Of a stretch of DNA of 64,000 nucleotides, positions 51,860 to 60,994 are shown piece after piece. The notes under the pieces are model-generated. The model ran no database searches. It was not told the origin of the DNA and saw only the letters and a program-made list of their open reading frames with translations. This DNA comes from Gaiellasilicea sp963765705 (GTDB taxonomy: Bacteria > Actinomycetota > Thermoleophilia > Gaiellales > Gaiellaceae): NCBI GenBank assembly GCA_963765705.1, contig CAVXXJ010000006.1:496001-560000 (forward strand), read 5' to 3'. The position numbers were made by a program, and so were the translations under genes. How positions within the stretch are numbered: the stretch's first letter is position 1; every line of letters begins with the position of its first letter.

Positions 51860-53321
51860 ATGTCCAAACTGATCAAGGGCGGCACGGTCGTCACCGCCGA
51901 CGTCACCTACAAGGCCGACGTCTTCGTCCAGCACGGAAAAATCGTCGCGATCGGCGAAAAGCTCGAAGTCGCGCCGGATCACGTCCTCGACGCTTCCGGC
52001 TGCTACGTGATGCCGGGCGGCATCGATCCGCACACGCATCTCGAAATGCCGTTCATGGGCACGACGGCGGCGGAGGATTTTTCGTCCGGCACGCGCGCGG
52101 CGCTCTCCGGCGGCACCACGATGGTGGTCGATTTCGTGCTGCCGGGCGCCAACCAGTCGCCGGTCGAAGCGCTGCAGGACTGGTTCCAGAAAGCCGGCAA
52201 GGCGAACAGCGACTACTCCTTCCATCTCGCCGTCACCTGGTGGGGCGAAAAGATGTGGAAGGAGATGCCCGAGGTCGTGAAGCGCGGCGTCAACACCTTC
52301 AAATATTTCATGGCCTACAAGGGCGCGCTGATGGTGAACGACGACGAGCTGTATCAGTCGTTCCTGCGCTGCGGCGAGATCGGCGCGATCCCGCTGGTGC
52401 ATGCCGAGAACGGCGACGTCATCGCGCGGCTGCAGCAGAAATACATGGAGGCCGGCACGACCGGGCCGGAGGGCCACGCCTATTCGCGTCCGCCGGAGGT
52501 GGAGGGCGAGGCGGCGAACCGCGCCATCATGATCGCCGACCAGGCCGGCGTGCCGCTCTATATCGTGCACGTCTCCTCCGAGGATGCGCACGAAGCGATC
52601 CGCCGCGCGCGCTCGCTCGGCAAACGCGTGTGGGGCGAGCCGCTCGTCCAGCACCTGACGCTCGACGAGAGCGAGTATTTCAACCCGAACTGGGATCACG
52701 CCGCGCAGCGCGTGATGTCGCCGCCGTTCCGCGACAAGAAGCACCAGGATTCGCTGTGGGCGGGGCTCGCCTCCGGCTCGCTGCAGGTGGTGGCGACCGA
52801 CCATTGCGCCTTCACCACCGAGCAGAAGCGCATGGGCGTCGGCAATTTCACAAAAATCCCGAACGGCACGGGCGGGCTTGAGGACCGGATGCCGGTGCTG
52901 TGGACGAAGGGGGTCAAGACCGGGCGGCTGACGATGAACGAGTTCGTCGCCGTCACCTCGTCCAACATCGCGAAAATCCTGAACATCTATCCGCGCAAGG
53001 GCGCGATCGCGATCGGCAGCGACGCCGACATCGTCGTCTTGGATCCGGAGAAGAAGAAGACGATCACCGCCAAGAAGCAGCTCTCGGTGATCGACTACAA
53101 CGTCTTCGAGGGGATCGAGGTGACCGGCCTGCCGCGCTACACGCTGTCGCGCGGCGACGTCGTGTTCGAGGACGGCAAGGTGAAGTCGGAGGATGGCCGC
53201 GGGCAGTTCGTCGAGCGTCCGCCGTATCCAGGCGGTGCACCAGTCGCTGTCGTCGTGGAAGGCGCTGACGACCCCGCAGCCGGTGCATCGCGACCCGAAG
53301 AACATGCCGGCGGGGGTTTAG
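51860..53321 (+). CDS. hydA: Dihydropyrimidinase / D-hydantoinase (one frameshift near the end)
   Basis: Zinc amidohydrolase of about 486 residues that opens 5,6-dihydrouracil or hydantoin rings. The start ATG 51,860 has GGGGAGT upstream. Metal ligands are visible in PGGIDPHTHLEMPF (HxH), FKYFMAYKGALM with the carboxylated Lys, ENGDVIARLQQ region, LYIVHVSSEDAHEAIRRARS (His) and VVATDHCAFTTEQK (Asp). A slip near 53,230 must be repaired to read PAVHQSLSSWKALTTPQPVH and stop at 53,321. Downstream lie a cupin gene and an ABC transporter; upstream is an N-carbamoyl hydrolase, so the reductive pyrimidine pathway is likely. Confidence 0.9.
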
Positions 53322-53330
53322 GATCAGAGT

Positions 53331-53478
53331 TCCCCTCCCCCTTGCGGGAGAGGTGGCTGCGGAGCGGCCGGCTGAGGGGCTGCGGCGCCTGGTAGGTCAG
53401 CTCGCAGCGGAAGCGCCAGCAGCCCCTCACCGGGGTCGAGCCTCGTCGACCACCCTCTCCCCCAAGGGGAGGGGAGAG
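53331..53478. repeat. Palindromic intergenic element (rhizobial type), about 150 bp
   Basis: The element begins TCCCCTCCCCCTTGCGGGAG and ends CCCCAAGGGGAGGGGAG. Its outer arms are inverted, and inside are GC-rich inverted segments around GGTGGCTGCGGAG and GCAGCCCCTCA. It fills the space between the dihydropyrimidinase stop (53,321) and the cupin stop (53,482). A second member with the inner segment GGTGGCTGCGGAC occurs at 54,861-54,990. Such elements are dispersed in many Rhizobiales genomes. Confidence 0.65.
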
Positions 53479-53481
53479 CTG

Positions 53482-53917
53482 CTATCGCTTACGCGGCGCT
53501 CTTCGAAAATTCACGAGCTTCTCCAGCTCCGGCAACAGCACCACGCTCTCCTGCTCGTTCGGGTCGGTGCGGGCGATCACCGCCGTCGCCGGCTTGTCGC
53601 AGAGGTTGGCGGGCAGATGCGGCACGCCGGCGGGGATGTAGAACATCTCGCCCGCCTTCACGACCACGTGATTCTCCAGCCGCTCGCCGTACCAGGCATG
53701 CGTCTCGCCGGAGATCGCGTAGATCGCCGTCTCGTGGTTTTCGTGCTTGTGCGCCTTGGCGCGGCCGCCGGGCGGGATCGTGAGCAGGTGCATGCAGATG
53801 CCGCGCGAGCCGACAGTCTCCGCGGCGATCCCCTCGAAATACGAAAAGCCCTGCTTTCCGTCATAGGTGCCGCTCGGCCGGATCAGCTGGCAGGTCTGCG
53901 CCGGTGGATTTCTGCAT
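53482..53917 (-). CDS. Cupin-domain protein (one frameshift)
   Basis: Single-domain cupin of about 145 residues. ATG 53,917 follows GGAGGT. After a slip near 53,903 it reads TCQLIRPSGTYDGKQGFSYF, then MHLLTIPPGGRAKAHKHENH with the first cupin motif's His and Glu ligands, AIYAISGETHAWYGERLENH, MFYIPAGVPHLPANLCDKPA with the second motif's His, and NEQESVVLLPELEKLVN. Cupins of this type often sit beside pyrimidine or hydantoin genes; the reaction is unknown. It is opposite to its neighbours in orientation. Confidence 0.82.
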
Positions 53918-54051
53918 GGGATGACCTCCGGTAGGGTGGTGAGCTAGAACCTGTTACGTGATGTAGTGCGGGAGAGTTTCCGTTCCATGTCTTGGGGCGC
54001 GTGGGGCATTTCTTGATACAAACCGCATGTTTCCGAACGGGCAAGGCGCTG

Positions 54052-54836
54052 ATGAGCGACCGCTCGCGTCATCGACGTCCGCGACCTCTCGCTGACATTC
54101 CAGACCGCCGACGGGCCGGTCGCGGCGCTCTCCGACATCAATCTCACGGTTCAGCGCGGCGAATTCGTCTCGCTGATCGGGCCGTCCGGCTGCGGCAAGA
54201 CCACGCTGCTTCGCGTGATCGCCGACCTCGAGCAGCCGACCGGCGGAAGCATTCTGGTCAACGGCCTGACGCCCGACGAGGCGCGCCGGACGCGCGCCTA
54301 CGGCTATGTCTTTCAGGCGCCGGCGCTCTATCCGTGGCGCACGATCGCCAGGAACGTCGCGCTGCCGCTCGAAGTGATGGGCATGCCGGCGCAGGAGCGC
54401 GCAGCGCGTCGAGAAGAACCTCGCGCTGGTCAATCTCACCGGCTTCGAGCGCAGATTTCCCTGGCAGCTTTCCGGCGGCATGCAGCAGCGCGCCTCGATC
54501 GCCCGCGCGCTCTCGTTCGATCCGGCGCTGCTTCTGATGGACGAGCCGTTCGGCGCGCTCGACGAGATCGTGCGCGATCATCTGAACGAGCAGCTGCTGG
54601 AGCTTTGGGCGAAGACGCAGAAGACGGTGATCTTCGTCACGCATTCGATTCCCGAAGCGGTGTTTCTGTCGACCCGCATCGTGGTGATGTCGCCGCGGCC
54701 GGGACGGATCATCGACGTGATCGAAAGCGACCTGCCGAAGGAGCGCACGCTCGACATCCGCGAGACGCCGGAGTTTTTGAAGATCGCCCACCGCGTGCGC
54801 CAGGGGCTGCGGGCAGGGCACAGTTATGAGGATTGA
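54052..54836 (+). CDS. ABC transporter ATP-binding protein, NitT/TauT (NMT1-linked) type (frameshifted)
   Basis: Cytoplasmic ATPase of about 260 residues. Reads VIDVRDLSLTFQTADGPVAA after a slip near 54,070, then Walker A IGPSGCGKTTLL, Q-loop YVFQAPALYPW, signature QLSGGMQQRASI, Walker B ALLLMDEPFGALDE and H-loop VTHSIPEAVFL. A second slip lies near 54,410. The DEPFGALDE and EAVFLS forms are typical of the nitrate/taurine/hydroxymethylpyrimidine group. Two permease genes and a binding protein follow, so this is a complete importer, likely for a pyrimidine-like or hydantoin compound. Confidence 0.9.
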
Positions 54837-54860
54837 GGTGGCGCTCAGCGGCGGATAAAT

Positions 54861-54990
54861 CCTCATCCCAGAGGGAGCAGGGTGGCTGCGGACGCCAGCC
54901 GAGTGAGGGGATGCGCGTCAAGCTCGCATACTCGCCGCCTCGCATCCCCTCATCCGTCGCCTTCGGCGACACCTTCTCCCTCTGGGAGAC
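54861..54990. repeat. Palindromic intergenic element, second copy of family
   Basis: Outer arms CCCAGAGGGAG and CTCCCTCTGGG are inverted; inner parts share GGTGGCTGCGGA and GAGGGG with the element at 53,331-53,478. It fills the gap between the ATPase gene and the first permease gene; the latter's start is just beyond. It may form a strong hairpin in the transcript. Confidence 0.6.
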
Positions 54991-55057
54991 GGGACGTGAG
55001 CGCTGCGGCCAGCCGCGACCCGCGCCTCGCTGCATCGCCTGCTGGCATCGTCGGCTC

Positions 55058-55924
55058 ATGGCGGGAAGCGTCGGCCCCGTGCTCGTCCTCGTCCTCGCCA
55101 TCATCGCGATCTGGTATGTCGGCGCCTACGCGCTGAATTCTCCGTTCCAGCGCGATCTCGACCGGCGAGGGGAGGTGACGCGCACATTCCCCGAATTCGT
55201 CGCCGCGACGATGAACCAGCCGAAGCCGACGCTGCCCGCGCCGCACCAGGTGGCGGTCGATCTCTATCAGACCGTCTTCCTCGCCAAGCCGTGGAAGCAC
55301 GCGAGCCTCATCTATCACGGCTGGGTGACGCTCTCCTCGACGCTGCTCGGCTTCGCCTTCGGCACGCTGCTCGGCATCGCCATCGCGGTCGCGATCGTGC
55401 ATTCGCCGACGCTCGACCGCAGCCTGATGCCGTGGATCATCGCCTCGCAGACGATCCCGATCCTGGCGATCGCGCCGATGGTGATCGTGGTGCTCGCCTC
55501 GATCGGCGTGAAAGGGCTCGTGCCGAAGGCGCTGATCTCGACCTATCTCTCGTTCTTCCCCGTCACCGTCGGCATGGTGAAGGGGCTGCGCTCGCCCGAT
55601 CCGATCCTGCTCGACCTGATGCGCACCTACAACGCCAGCGCGTCGCAGGTTTTCTGGAAGCTTCGCGTGCCGGCCTCCGTGCCCTTCCTCTTCGCCTCGA
55701 TGAAGGTGGCGATCGCGATCAGCCTCGTCGGCGCGATCGTCGGCGAGCTGCCGACCGGCGCGGCGGCCGGCATCGGCTCGCGGCTCCTCTTCGGCTCCTA
55801 TTACAGCCAGACGATCCAGCTCTTGTCGGCGCTGATCGCGGCGTCGGTCGATGGCCGCGCTGCTCGTCACCATCGTCGGCATGGTCAACCGAATCGTGCT
55901 AAGCCGCATGGGGGCCGCACATGA
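55058..55924 (+). CDS. ABC transporter permease 1, NitT/TauT type (frameshifts near end)
   Basis: Inner-membrane permease of about 288 residues. Helices include VGPVLVLVLAIIAIWYVGAY, HGWVTLSSTLLGFAFGTLLG, IIASQTIPILAIAPMVIVVL and SMKVAIAISLVGAIVGELPT; the EAA loop is DLMRTYNASASQVFWKLRVP. The start is uncertain: ATG 55,058 is used, but GTG 54,996 with a slip near 55,080 is also plausible. Two compensating slips near 55,850 and 55,910 lead to the end MGGRT and the stop 55,922-55,924, overlapping the next ATG (55,921) as ATGA. Confidence 0.85.
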   Translation: MAGSVGPVLVLVLAIIAIWYVGAYALNSPFQRDLDRRGEVTRTFPEFVAATMNQPKPTLPAPHQVAVDLYQTVFLAKPWKHASLIYHGWVTLSSTLLGFAFGTLLGIAIAVAIVHSPTLDRSLMPWIIASQTIPILAIAPMVIVVLASIGVKGLVPKALISTYLSFFPVTVGMVKGLRSPDPILLDLMRTYNASASQVFWKLRVPASVPFLFASMKVAIAISLVGAIVGELPTGAAAGIGSRLLFGSYYSQTIQLLSALIAASVDGRAARHHRRHGQPNRAKPHGGRT

Positions 55925-57031
55925 CCGAGAAGCAGGCGTCGCCGCTCCTCTATCCCGCCGTTTCGGTGGCGCTGATCGCCTTGGTGCTGATCGTCGCCAA
56001 GGACGGGCCGGCGGTGATGGGGTCGCCGCTGATGTACGTCGCCGGCATGCTGGCGATCGGGGGACTGATCAGCCTCTATCGGCCGAGCTGGCAGCTGCTG
56101 ATGAGCGGCGTCGCCGCGCACGGCGCGGCGTTCATGCTGATCCGCGCCCTCGACTGACATCGGCGGCGAAGTGCGCCTCGGCTATTGGTGCCTGGTGATC
56201 TCCGCCTGGCTGACGGCGTGGGTTTTCGTGCAGTCGCTCGCCGCCGCTGAAAACGCGCGGCCGCGGCGCCGGCCGCGCCGTCAACGTGCTCATTCCGGTC
56301 TTCTTCGGGCTCTGGATCCTGCTTCTGTGGGAGGTCGCTGTCCGTGGCTTCGGAATTCCGCAGGTTCTCCTCCCCGCCCCCAGCCAGATCTGGGGGCGAA
56401 TCGTTTCAGGGCTCCCCACGCTCGCGGTCGACTTCCGCCAGACCTTCAAGGCGGTGCTGTTCGGCTACTACGGTCGGCTGCCTCTCCGGCTTCGTCGTCG
56501 CCATCCTCGCCGATCGCGTGCCGTTCCTGCGGCGCGGGCTCCTGCCGATCGGCAACCTGGTCAGCGCGCTTCCGATCATCGGCATCGCGCCCGATCATGG
56601 TCATGTGGTTCGGCTTCGACTGGCAGTCGAAGGCCGCGGTCGTGATCGTCATGACCTTCTTCCCGATGCTGGTGAACACCATCGCCGGCCTCGCCTCGAC
56701 CGAGGCGATGGAGCGCGACCTGATGCGCACCTACGCCGCCGGCTATTGGCAGACGCTCGTCAAGCTGCGGCTGCCTGCCGCGCTTCCCTTCATCTTCAAT
56801 GCGTTGAAGATCAACTCGACTCTTGCTTTGATCGGCGCCATCGTGGCCGAATTCTTCGGGACGCCGATCGTCGGAATGGGGTTTCGCATCTCAACCGAGG
56901 TCGGCCGCATGGGGATCGACATGGTCTGGGCGGAAATCGCCGTGGCGGCGCTGGCCGGGTCGATCTTCTATGGGTTGCTGTCGCTCATCGAGCGCGCCGT
57001 CACATTCTGGCACCCGTCGTTCCGGGCGTAA
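55921..57031 (+). CDS. ABC transporter permease 2 with extra N-terminal membrane domain (frameshifted)
   Basis: The start ATG 55,921 overlaps the previous stop. Before the usual permease domain there is an extra hydrophobic section of about 115 residues (LLYPAVSVALIALVLIVAKD; GSPLMYVAGMLAIGGLISLY; RLGYWCLVISAWLTAWVFVQ), joined across slips near 56,157 and 56,255. The permease proper reads VNVLIPVFFGLWILLLWEVA, VLLPAPSQIWGRIVSGLPTL, GNLVSALPIIGIAPIMVMWF, DLMRTYAAGYWQTLVKLRLP (EAA loop) and ends SLIERAVTFWHPSFRA. Other slips are near 56,470 and 56,595. The repaired length is about 370 residues, more than a normal permease. Confidence 0.75.
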
Positions 57032-57070
57032 CATACTGAAATAACAGTGAAATTCCTAACGGAGGTGTCT

Positions 57071-58047
57071 ATGAAAAAGGTTCTCGTTGGCGCCCTTGCC
57101 CTCGCGGCGGGGCTCGCGCTTCAGCCCGGCGTCGTTCGCGGCCGATGCGGTAACGCTGCAGCTGAAATGGGTCACGCAGGCGCAGTTCGCCGGATACTTC
57201 GTGGCCAAGGACAAGGGCTACTACGCCGAGGAAAACCTCGAGGTGACGATCAATCCCGGCGGGCCGGACATCGCGCCCGAGCAGGTGATCGCCGGCGGCG
57301 GCGCCGACGTGATCGTCGACTGGATGGCGGCGGCGCTTGCCGCGCGCGAGAAGGGCGTGAAGCTCGTCAACATCGCGCAGCCGTTCAAGAAGTCGGGCCT
57401 CCTGATGATCTGCCCGAAGGACACCGGCATCGCCACCGAAGCCGACCTTAAAGGCCAGACGCTCGGCGTCTGGTTCTTCGGCAACGAGTATCCGTTCTAT
57501 GCGTGGATGAACAAGATCGGCCTCTCGACCGAGGGCGGCGCGGACGGCGTCAACGTTCTGAAGCAGAGCTTTGACGTGCAGCCGCTCATCCAGAAGCAGG
57601 CCGACTGCATCTCCGTCATGACCTACAACGAGTTGAACCAGGCGCTCGCAGGCCGGCTTCAAGATGGAGGACCTGACGGTCTTCAACTACACGGAGATGG
57701 GCAACGACATGCTCGAGGACGGCCTCTATGTGATCGAGGACAACCTCAAGGACCCGGCGTTCTTCGACAAGATGGTCCGCTTCGTGCGCGCCTCGATGAA
57801 GGGCTGGGAATACGCGCTCGCCAATCCCGACGAGGCCGCGCAGATCGTCATCGACAACGGCGGGCAGGATCTCGACCATCAGAAATACATGATGGGCGAG
57901 GTCGCGAAGCTCGTCGCCGACTCAAAGGGCGTGCTCGACCCGGCCGCGTTCGACCGCACCGCCAAGATGGTGCTCGATCAGAAGATCATCACCATGCAGC
58001 CGGAAGGCGCCTGGACGCATGACGTGACGGACAAGGCGCTGCAATAG
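57071..58047 (+). CDS. ABC transporter substrate-binding protein, NMT1/THI5-like (frameshifted)
   Basis: Periplasmic binding protein of about 325 residues. ATG 57,071 has ACGGAGGTG just upstream. A signal peptide (KKVLVGALALAAGLALQPG) is followed after a slip near 57,135 by SFAADAVTLQLKWVTQAQFA, GYFVAKDKGYYAEENLEVTI and NPGGPDIAPEQVIAGGGADV, the NMT1/THI5 pattern. A second slip is near 57,655. It ends GAWTHDVTDKALQ. With the ATPase and permeases it makes an importer; THI5-like proteins bind pyrimidine rings, which fits the nearby dihydropyrimidinase. A clear terminator follows. Confidence 0.9.
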
Positions 58048-58076
58048 ACAGCGACAGCGCTTCGAATTGACGTGAG

Positions 58077-58110
58077 GAGCCCGGCCATTGAGCCGGGCTC
58101 TTTGCTTTTT
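58077..58110 (+). terminator. Rho-independent terminator after ABC operon
   Basis: GAGCCCGGC (58,077-58,085) and GCCGGGCTC (58,092-58,100) form a perfect 9-bp stem with a 6-base loop, followed by TTTGCTTTTT (58,101-58,110). It lies 30 bases after the binding-protein stop and ends the transporter operon. Confidence 0.88.
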
Positions 58111-58142
58111 GAGCCGAGGATACAAATCCCGAGGAGGCAGGA

Positions 58143-58518
58143 ATGACCGCATCGATCATGCAGCCGTGGTTTCCATTCACCTGGAACTTTCCGAGCGGCG
58201 ACGTGGATCTTGAAGAGCTGGTTCTCGCCGAACGTCAACGTGACCTACGCCGGCACGCCGGCGATCGAGCGCGACGTGGTGGAGCGGGTGGCAAGCTTCG
58301 GCAAGCAGCTTGGCATCCTGACCGATGCTGTGCTTGAGCTCGCGGATGGGGCAGCCGGCGATAACGTCCAGGCGCTGCGCGAGATCGCAGAACGGGTCGA
58401 AGCAATCAAGAAGGCGCACAAGAGCGACGCGAAGCGGTCGGCGAAAGACGCGATCGAACAACTCGCCAAGCTCGATAAGCCTGCGCTGCTCGACCTGCTG
58501 AAGCGCTACGAGGGGTGA
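58143..58518 (+). CDS. Conserved hypothetical protein (one frameshift)
   Basis: ATG 58,143 has GAGGAGGCAGG upstream. It reads MTASIMQPWFPFTWNFPSGD, then after a slip near 58,208 KSWFSPNVNVTYAGTPAIER, DVVERVASFGKQLGILTDAV and a helical Lys-rich end (AEQLAKLDKPALLDLLKRYEG). About 125 residues, helical, with no membrane segment. It is reminiscent of small helical accessory proteins in Bradyrhizobium but no function is known. It stands alone between a terminator and a convergent kinase gene. Confidence 0.6.
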
Positions 58519-58527
58519 AGCGGAGTT

Positions 58528-59474
58528 TCAGGCTTTCCGCCTCAGCTTAAGCGCTCGCATCACCTTCTTGCGGTCGATCTTAGCGAGCGCGCCGTAGACG
58601 CCGATGACCTCGGCAGCGACCAGATGCCCAAGACGAGCGGCATCGATCGGGTTCAAGACCGACGATCCGGCCGGCGAGATAGGCGCCGCCGAATGAGTCG
58701 CCCGCGCCCGTGGTGTCGACGATTTTTCGCGGCTTCGCCGGCGGGACTTCTCCATGGACGCCATCGCCGAACACGATTGCGGGCTTGTCGCCGAGCTTGA
58801 TGACGAACTCGCCGACACCGGCGTCGCGCAAGCGCTTCTCTGTTTCGCGCACGCTTCTGTCGCCAAACAAAAGCGACTCGTCGGAAAATGTCGGGAGCGC
58901 GATGTCGGCGACGCGGTAAGCGGTCTCCATCGCCGCGCGCGCGACCTTCTTGTCGGGCCAGAGCGCCGGGCGAAAGTTTGGATCGAAAGCGACGCGCGCT
59001 CCTTGCTTGCGACGCCTTTCGAGTTCGGCGAACAGCGTCTTTCGCGCCGGCTCGGCGAGGATCGCCAGCGTGATGCCGGAGAAATACAGCACGTCGACGC
59101 CTGAGAGCGCCTTCGCAAGCCACGTTGCGTCGTCGGCGAGCAACCGCGCTGCCGACTCACCCCGCCAATACGTGAAGGCGCGTTCGGCTTTCTTCAGCGT
59201 GATCGCATAGAGGCCCGGCCGCCGCCCGGGAATCTCGCGGATACGGTCGGTCTCGATGCGCGGCCTTGCCGAAGAATTTTCGCATGTCGGCGGAGAGCGG
59301 GTCGTCGCCGAGCGCCGTCACGTAGCCCACGCGCCGGTTCCTCGGCAGCGTCGCGCGCGCGTACCAGGCGGTGTTGAAAGTGTCGCCGGCGAAGCCCATC
59401 CGCCAAAGGTCGCCCTTGCCGGCGGAGAGCTCGATCATGCACTCGCCGACCGAGGCGAAGGAAACGGGTTTCAT
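58528..59474 (-). CDS. kdgK: PfkB-family sugar kinase, 2-dehydro-3-deoxygluconokinase-like (frameshifted)
   Basis: Cytosolic kinase of about 310 residues. Reads MKPVSFASVGECMIELSAGK, WRMGFAGDTFNTAWYARATL (PfkB signature 1), VTALGDDPLSADMRKFFGKA, GLYAITLKKAERAFTYWRGE (KDG-kinase-like lid), ALWPDKKVARAAMETAYRVA and the PfkB signature 2 KIVDTTGAGDSFGGAYLAG with the catalytic Asp. Slips near 59,265 and 58,665. The pattern fits KDG kinase, which phosphorylates 2-keto-3-deoxygluconate, but ribokinase-like sugars cannot be excluded. A ribose-type ABC transporter gene cluster lies 1.5 kb away. Confidence 0.85.
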
Positions 59475-59483
59475 GTCAGGAGG

Positions 59484-59903
59484 CTAACGCCTTTGCTTGC
59501 GGAGCGAGTTCTTTACGCGGATCAGGTCGCCATCAAATGTGAAAAGGTCGCACCCGTCCACCTCGACTCGGGCGCCCTGACGATCGGTGCCGCTAAAACG
59601 CCATTCGGAGAATCCACGGTCGCCGGCGACGATATGGCGGGGATTGGCCCACGCGGCGTCTGGAAATGCATCGAAGACTGCCGAGTAGCCCGCGCGAACG
59701 GCCTCGCGGCCCTTGTAGGCTGTGCCGCACGCATCCGGTCCTGCGGAGGATAGAAACTCACAATCCGCCGCCATGCACGCCATCAGCGTGTCGACGTCAT
59801 GCGCGTTCCACGCATCGGCGAAGCGCTCCAGGCGGGCCTGTCGCCGGCGTGAGAGATCGTCCGTTGTTGCCGCCGATCGAGCGGTATCTTGCGAAGGTGT
59901 CAT
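59484..59903 (-). CDS. SnoaL/NTF2-like protein
   Basis: Protein of 139 residues with an NTF2-like fold: RFADAWNAHDVDTLMACMAA, DCEFLSSAGPDACGTAYKGR, AVRAGYSAVFDAFPDAAWAN, GFSEWRFSGTDRQGARVEVD and CDLFTFDGDLIRVKNSLRKQ. No signal peptide. Such proteins are single-domain enzymes or ligand binders in sugar, steroid or polyketide pathways. It lies 9 bases before the kinase gene and 13 bases after the LysR gene on the same strand, so all three may share a transcript. Confidence 0.82.
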   Translation of the reverse strand: MTPSQDTARSAATTDDLSRRRQARLERFADAWNAHDVDTLMACMAADCEFLSSAGPDACGTAYKGREAVRAGYSAVFDAFPDAAWANPRHIVAGDRGFSEWRFSGTDRQGARVEVDGCDLFTFDGDLIRVKNSLRKQRR

Positions 59904-59916
59904 CGTTTCCTAATCC

Positions 59917-60852
59917 TCACGAATGCAGTGGTGTTGGATGGCCCGGACCGGAGCCGCCGCCGAAGGTCAGGCCCATGAACTCGCGAAAAGCTTTCGCAGG
60001 TGGGCTCAGCTCGGCCCCGCCACCCCATGCGAGCCCCACGTCCATCGAGGGAACGGGATCGTCCACGTCGCGCGTCTCGATCCGTTGTCCTTCAAGCGAC
60101 CAGGGACGATAGACCATGTCCGACAGGATCGTGACGCCGCCGCCGTTCGCCACCATGCTTCGAACTGCCTCCACGGATGACGTGCGAAAAATGACTTTTG
60201 GGCGATACGGCGTCCGCTCCCAGTAGCGCTGCGCCGTGTCAGCCGCCTCGTCGACCGTCAGCATGACGTATGGCTCCTTCGCAATCGCCGCGAGGCGAAT
60301 CTCCGTGCTCTGCATTAACGGATGGTCGTTTGGAAGCCAGAGACGGCGTTTCGAGCGAATGAGGGTCTCGAATTGGAGGCCTGCACGATCGCGGATGTTG
60401 GATGTAAGGATGACCGCGATGTCGAGACGCCCGGCCGCCAAATCCGCCTCGATGGCGGACCGCTGCGCTTCCTTCAGTTTCAGGCGGACACCAGGATGCG
60501 TGCGGCCGAACCGGGCCAGATGCTGTGGCAGAAAATATCCCGCGACCGTGTAGGTGACGCCGACGCGGACGCTGCCTTCGACCTTGACCTTTTGCGCGAG
60601 GTCGACGCGGAGCGCATCATTGACTGAGGCGATGATGTTGCGTGCGTGCTGGAGGAAGGAGCTTCCCTCGAGCGTCAGGGAAACGCCCTGCGGATGGCGG
60701 CTGAAAAGCGCTGCTCCGAGTTGGCTTTCGAGATGCTGGATTGCCGCCGTGATCGTCGATTGCGAGACGCTGAGCTCGACTGCGGCCCGAGAGACCTGGC
60801 CGGATTCCGCCGCCGCGATGAAATATCGAAGGTGCCGCAGAGACAGGGTCAT
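59917..60852 (-). CDS. LysR-family transcriptional regulator
   Basis: Protein of 311 residues, start at 60,852 (MTLSLRHLRYFIAAAESGQV). The helix-turn-helix is VSRAAVELSVSQSTITAAIQ with HLESQLGAALFSRHPQGVSL, then a linker helix and the effector domain (GSVRVGVTYTVAGYFLPQHL; LDIAVILTSNIRDRAGLQFE; EAVRSMVANGGGVTILSDMV). An in-frame start at 60,963 would add residues without a family match, so 60,852 is preferred. It is divergent from the TorT-like transporter operon; an ATC-N9-GAT palindrome lies between the two starts and is its likely binding site. Confidence 0.92.
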   Translation of the reverse strand: MTLSLRHLRYFIAAAESGQVSRAAVELSVSQSTITAAIQHLESQLGAALFSRHPQGVSLTLEGSSFLQHARNIIASVNDALRVDLAQKVKVEGSVRVGVTYTVAGYFLPQHLARFGRTHPGVRLKLKEAQRSAIEADLAAGRLDIAVILTSNIRDRAGLQFETLIRSKRRLWLPNDHPLMQSTEIRLAAIAKEPYVMLTVDEAADTAQRYWERTPYRPKVIFRTSSVEAVRSMVANGGGVTILSDMVYRPWSLEGQRIETRDVDDPVPSMDVGLAWGGGAELSPPAKAFREFMGLTFGGGSGPGHPTPLHS

Positions 60853-60867
60853 GACCAAACCAGCGCC

Positions 60868-60882
60868 ATCGGATATTCCGAT
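60868..60882. promoter_or_regulatory. LysR-type box ATC-N9-GAT
   Basis: Perfect palindrome ATCGGA-tat-TCCGAT at 60,868-60,882, which is ATC-N9-GAT, the classic LysR-type operator. It lies 16 bases upstream of the LysR start codon and 112 bases upstream of the divergent TorT-like gene. Regulation of both genes is plausible. Confidence 0.6.
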
Positions 60883-60994
60883 ACCGGAGCGCATTTTTTC
60901 CAATTTTACAATACCGGCAGGCCGCACGACACTGCGTTTTCGCGATGCGGCAAGTGCCGGCATCGAACGAGTTCACGGGAGAGGGGTATCTGAT

